NCBI GenBank assembly: GCA_943323675.2
Contig: CALPIR020000108.1
Location: 1-7,577 of the forward strand
Reading direction: 5' to 3'
DNA length: 7,577 nt
From: Chitinophaga pinensis
GTDB lineage: Bacteria > Bacteroidota > Bacteroidia > UKL13-3
Shown here piece after piece: positions 6,511 to 7,577 of this stretch. Every line of letters starts with the position of its first letter. Positions within the stretch are counted from its first letter, which is position 1. The position numbers and the translations under genes were made by a program. The notes below the pieces were generated by a model. The model was given only the letters and a program-made list of their open reading frames with translations. It did not search any database and was not told where the DNA came from.

Positions 6511-6544
6511 ACAAACGCCAACCCTAAATAGGGTTAGCGTTTGT
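6511..6544 (-). terminator. strong hairpin between the thioredoxin-fold gene and lgt
   Basis: ACAAACGC (6511-6518) pairs with GCGTTTGT (6537-6544). One mismatch follows, then AACCCT (6520-6525) pairs with AGGGTT (6530-6535) around a four-base AAAT loop. That makes 14 pairs in all. In the minus direction it lies 21 bases past the thioredoxin-fold stop and is followed after two bases by ATTTTAT, a modest T-tract. On the plus strand it is followed by T-rich DNA. It is probably an intrinsic terminator or attenuator. Its base is 20 bases from the lgt start codon. Confidence 0.75.
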
Positions 6545-6565
6545 TTAGTTTTGTTGTTGTTTGTG

Positions 6566-7102
6566 TTATTTCCAAATAATGGGTGTTCCATTACTTGGTA
6601 TTTCAGGGAAGTCTATGTCCATGCCATCTAAAGTTTCTTCTATGGCGTCTTCAAGGTAAGCGGCTGTTACACCATTTTCACTTTCCCAATTGTCATCAAT
6701 AGCACCTTTATAAGTTAATTCTCGTTTTGAGTTAAACAAAAACACTTCTGGATTGCACGTTGCACCAAATAACTTCGCAACGCTTTGGTCTTCATCTTTT
6801 AAATACATAAAGTGCAATTGGTCCATATTAAAATGGTCTGAAGTGCGTTTCATTGCGGCTAACGTATCATTAGGAGATTGACTGCTGTCGTTGGCATTTA
6901 TTCCAATAATAGCCAAGTTATCTTCTTCGTATTTTTCAAATAAACCTAACAATCGCTTGCTGTATGCTAAAGATACAGGTGAACTGTTGCTGGTAAAAAC
7001 AATCGCTAAGGCGTATTTATCAGCGTATTCATAGTGCGAATGCATTTTGTCATCGTATCCAATTAAATTGAATTCAGGTAATTTATCGCCTATTTGAAGC
7101 AT
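6566..7102 (-). CDS. thioredoxin-fold (AhpC/TSA-like) protein lacking the catalytic cysteines
   Basis: A 178-residue cytosolic protein of the redoxin group whose members carry FTCNHCPYV after the first strand and end in GCxIKWK. Here the first motif reads FTSNSSPVS (Ser38-Asn-Ser-Ser41-Pro42) and the end reads GTPIIWK, so both catalytic Cys and the C-terminal Cys are gone. Other landmarks remain: GDKLPEFNL at the start, INANDSSQSPNDT, YLKDEDQSVAKLFGAT, NPEVFLF with the presumed cis-Pro, and YKGAIDDN. The only Cys in the protein is Cys116, two residues before that Pro. Disulfide exchange is therefore unlikely; a binding or scaffold role, or chemistry at Cys116, is possible. I chose ATG 7102, where MLQIGDKLPEF matches the family start. 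A GTG at 7132 would add ten unconvincing residues. It is divergent from the GNAT-like gene. Stop TAA. Confidence 0.88.
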   Translation of the reverse strand: MLQIGDKLPEFNLIGYDDKMHSHYEYADKYALAIVFTSNSSPVSLAYSKRLLGLFEKYEEDNLAIIGINANDSSQSPNDTLAAMKRTSDHFNMDQLHFMYLKDEDQSVAKLFGATCNPEVFLFNSKRELTYKGAIDDNWESENGVTAAYLEDAIEETLDGMDIDFPEIPSNGTPIIWK

Positions 7103-7118
7103 AGCGTTAATAATTTTA

Positions 7119-7126
7119 TATTTTTG
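7119..7126 (+). promoter_or_regulatory. candidate promoter for the GNAT-like gene (distal)
   Basis: TATTTTTG matches the Bacteroidota -7 consensus TAnnTTTG exactly. A TTTG lies at 7093-7096, 22 bases upstream, slightly longer than usual for the -33 element. Transcription would start near 7133, giving a leader of about 50 bases. The -33 element would lie inside the first codons of the divergent thioredoxin-fold gene. Confidence 0.4.
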
Positions 7127-7159
7127 ACCCACGCAAAATAAACAATTACCCCTTTATTT

Positions 7160-7175
7160 AAAATAAGTTTGCAGT
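7160..7175 (+). promoter_or_regulatory. promoter-like 16-mer, copy 2
   Basis: AAAATAAGTTTGCAGT is identical to 4067-4082 and holds the -7-like core TAAGTTTG (7164-7171). It ends ten bases before the GNAT-like start codon. If used as a promoter the leader would be very short. No -33 TTTG is at the right distance, so the upstream element at 7119 is an alternative. Confidence 0.4.
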
Positions 7176-7185
7176 AATTTAACAT

Positions 7186-7577
7186 ATGGAAGTAGTAGAA
7201 GTAATTAGTGCCCAAGATCATAAAGCTTTTATCAAGTTTCCGCATCAATTGTATAAAAATGATGCAGAGTGGATTGCCCCACTTAATCAGGATATTGATG
7301 AGGTATTTGACCCTAAACAAAATCCGTTTTATAAAAACGGAGATGTTTGTCGTTGGTTACTTTTTAGCCAAGATGGAAAAATTATTGGACGAGTTGCTGC
7401 ATTTTATAATCAAAAATACATTGAGCAAAGCGGCAATAAGCCAGGAGGAATGGGTTTTTTTGAATGCATTAATGATAAGGAAGCTGCTTTTTTGTTGTTT
7501 GATACCTGCAAAAGTTGGTTAAAAAGTAAAGACTTAACCAGCATGGATGGCCCAATTAATTTTGGTGAAAAAGACCG
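7186..7577 (+). CDS. GNAT-like acetyltransferase family protein (partial, 3' end off window)
   Basis: This open frame starts at ATG 7186 and runs off the right edge after 130 full codons. It matches a conserved Bacteroidota family usually annotated as GNAT N-acetyltransferase-like, normally several hundred residues long. The family's N-terminal pattern is visible: FPHQLYKNDAEWIAPL (18-33), DEVFDPKQNPFY (38-49), then DGKIIGRVAAF (63-73), the strand typical of GNAT folds. GFFECINDKEAA (90-101) and MDGPINFGEKD (120-130) follow. The substrate is unknown, and the acetyl-CoA pyrophosphate loop would lie beyond the edge. ATG 7186 is the first Met ahead of the conserved region, and the gap before it contains promoter-like cores. 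It is divergent from the thioredoxin-fold gene with an 83-base gap. Confidence 0.85.
   Translation, partial: MEVVEVISAQDHKAFIKFPHQLYKNDAEWIAPLNQDIDEVFDPKQNPFYKNGDVCRWLLFSQDGKIIGRVAAFYNQKYIEQSGNKPGGMGFFECINDKEAAFLLFDTCKSWLKSKDLTSMDGPINFGEKD

Noticed and set aside
7103..7132. GTG at 7132 as the start of the thioredoxin-fold protein
   Set aside because: It adds ten residues with no family match and runs into the promoter-like core at 7119-7126. ATG 7102 gives the expected N-terminus.
7090..7320. A minus-strand open frame across the divergent gap, and one at 5740-5934 within lgt
   Set aside because: Both overlap better-supported genes in other frames and show no recognisable domain.
7208..7522. 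A 104-codon plus-strand open frame at the right end
   Set aside because: It is the shifted frame of the GNAT-like gene that starts at 7186, whose translation matches a conserved family.
1..7577. Mobile element, CRISPR array, tRNA, phage or defence island
   Set aside because: No transposase or integrase, no regularly spaced repeats, no cloverleaf and no defence-type domain were seen. Gene content is housekeeping and envelope.

Overview
The window looks like an ordinary chromosomal stretch of a low-GC member of the Bacteroidota. The protein families point there: a methionine synthase lacking the homocysteine-binding module, a DUF4294 protein, a long-form Lgt, and a jellyroll-OmpA protein. There are no Shine-Dalgarno sequences, and TAnnTTTG promoter cores (the Bacteroidota -7 element) occur in intergenic gaps. 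Most of the content is housekeeping. I do not see a new defence, mobile or biosynthetic system.

Layout. Positions 2-175 hold the 3' end of an unrecognised plus-strand gene, closed by a long AT-rich inverted repeat. Positions 176-690 are a non-coding leader of about 515 bases in front of metH. It carries several inverted repeats that could fold into a branched RNA with two competing pairings. Next is a plus-strand 892-residue methionine synthase (pterin, cobalamin and activation modules) at 691-3369. It converges on a minus-strand DUF4294 gene (3468-3998), with two GC-richer hairpins between them. Upstream of DUF4294, also on the minus strand, are a jellyroll/OmpA-like envelope protein (4201-5343), lgt (5318-6490) and a thioredoxin-fold protein (6566-7102). 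A strong hairpin separates the last two. Divergent from the thioredoxin-fold gene, the 5' part of a GNAT-like protein runs off the right edge (7186-7577).

How the genes relate. lgt and the OmpA-like gene overlap by 26 bases and are probably translationally coupled. Both act in envelope biogenesis: Lgt makes lipoproteins, and the OmpA-like protein is predicted to be exported. The metH gene serves methionine and folate metabolism and needs a separate homocysteine-binding partner that is not in this window.

The points most worth a second look are these. (1) The OmpA-like gene stops at a TGA that falls where the family has a conserved Gly. The next 19 in-frame codons resemble the missing end of the domain, and a key peptidoglycan-binding Arg is also replaced by Gln. 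(2) The thioredoxin-fold protein has Ser-Asn-Ser-Ser-Pro where the family has Cys-Asn-His-Cys-Pro, so it should lack classical disulfide chemistry. (3) The metH leader has switch-like mutually exclusive pairings.
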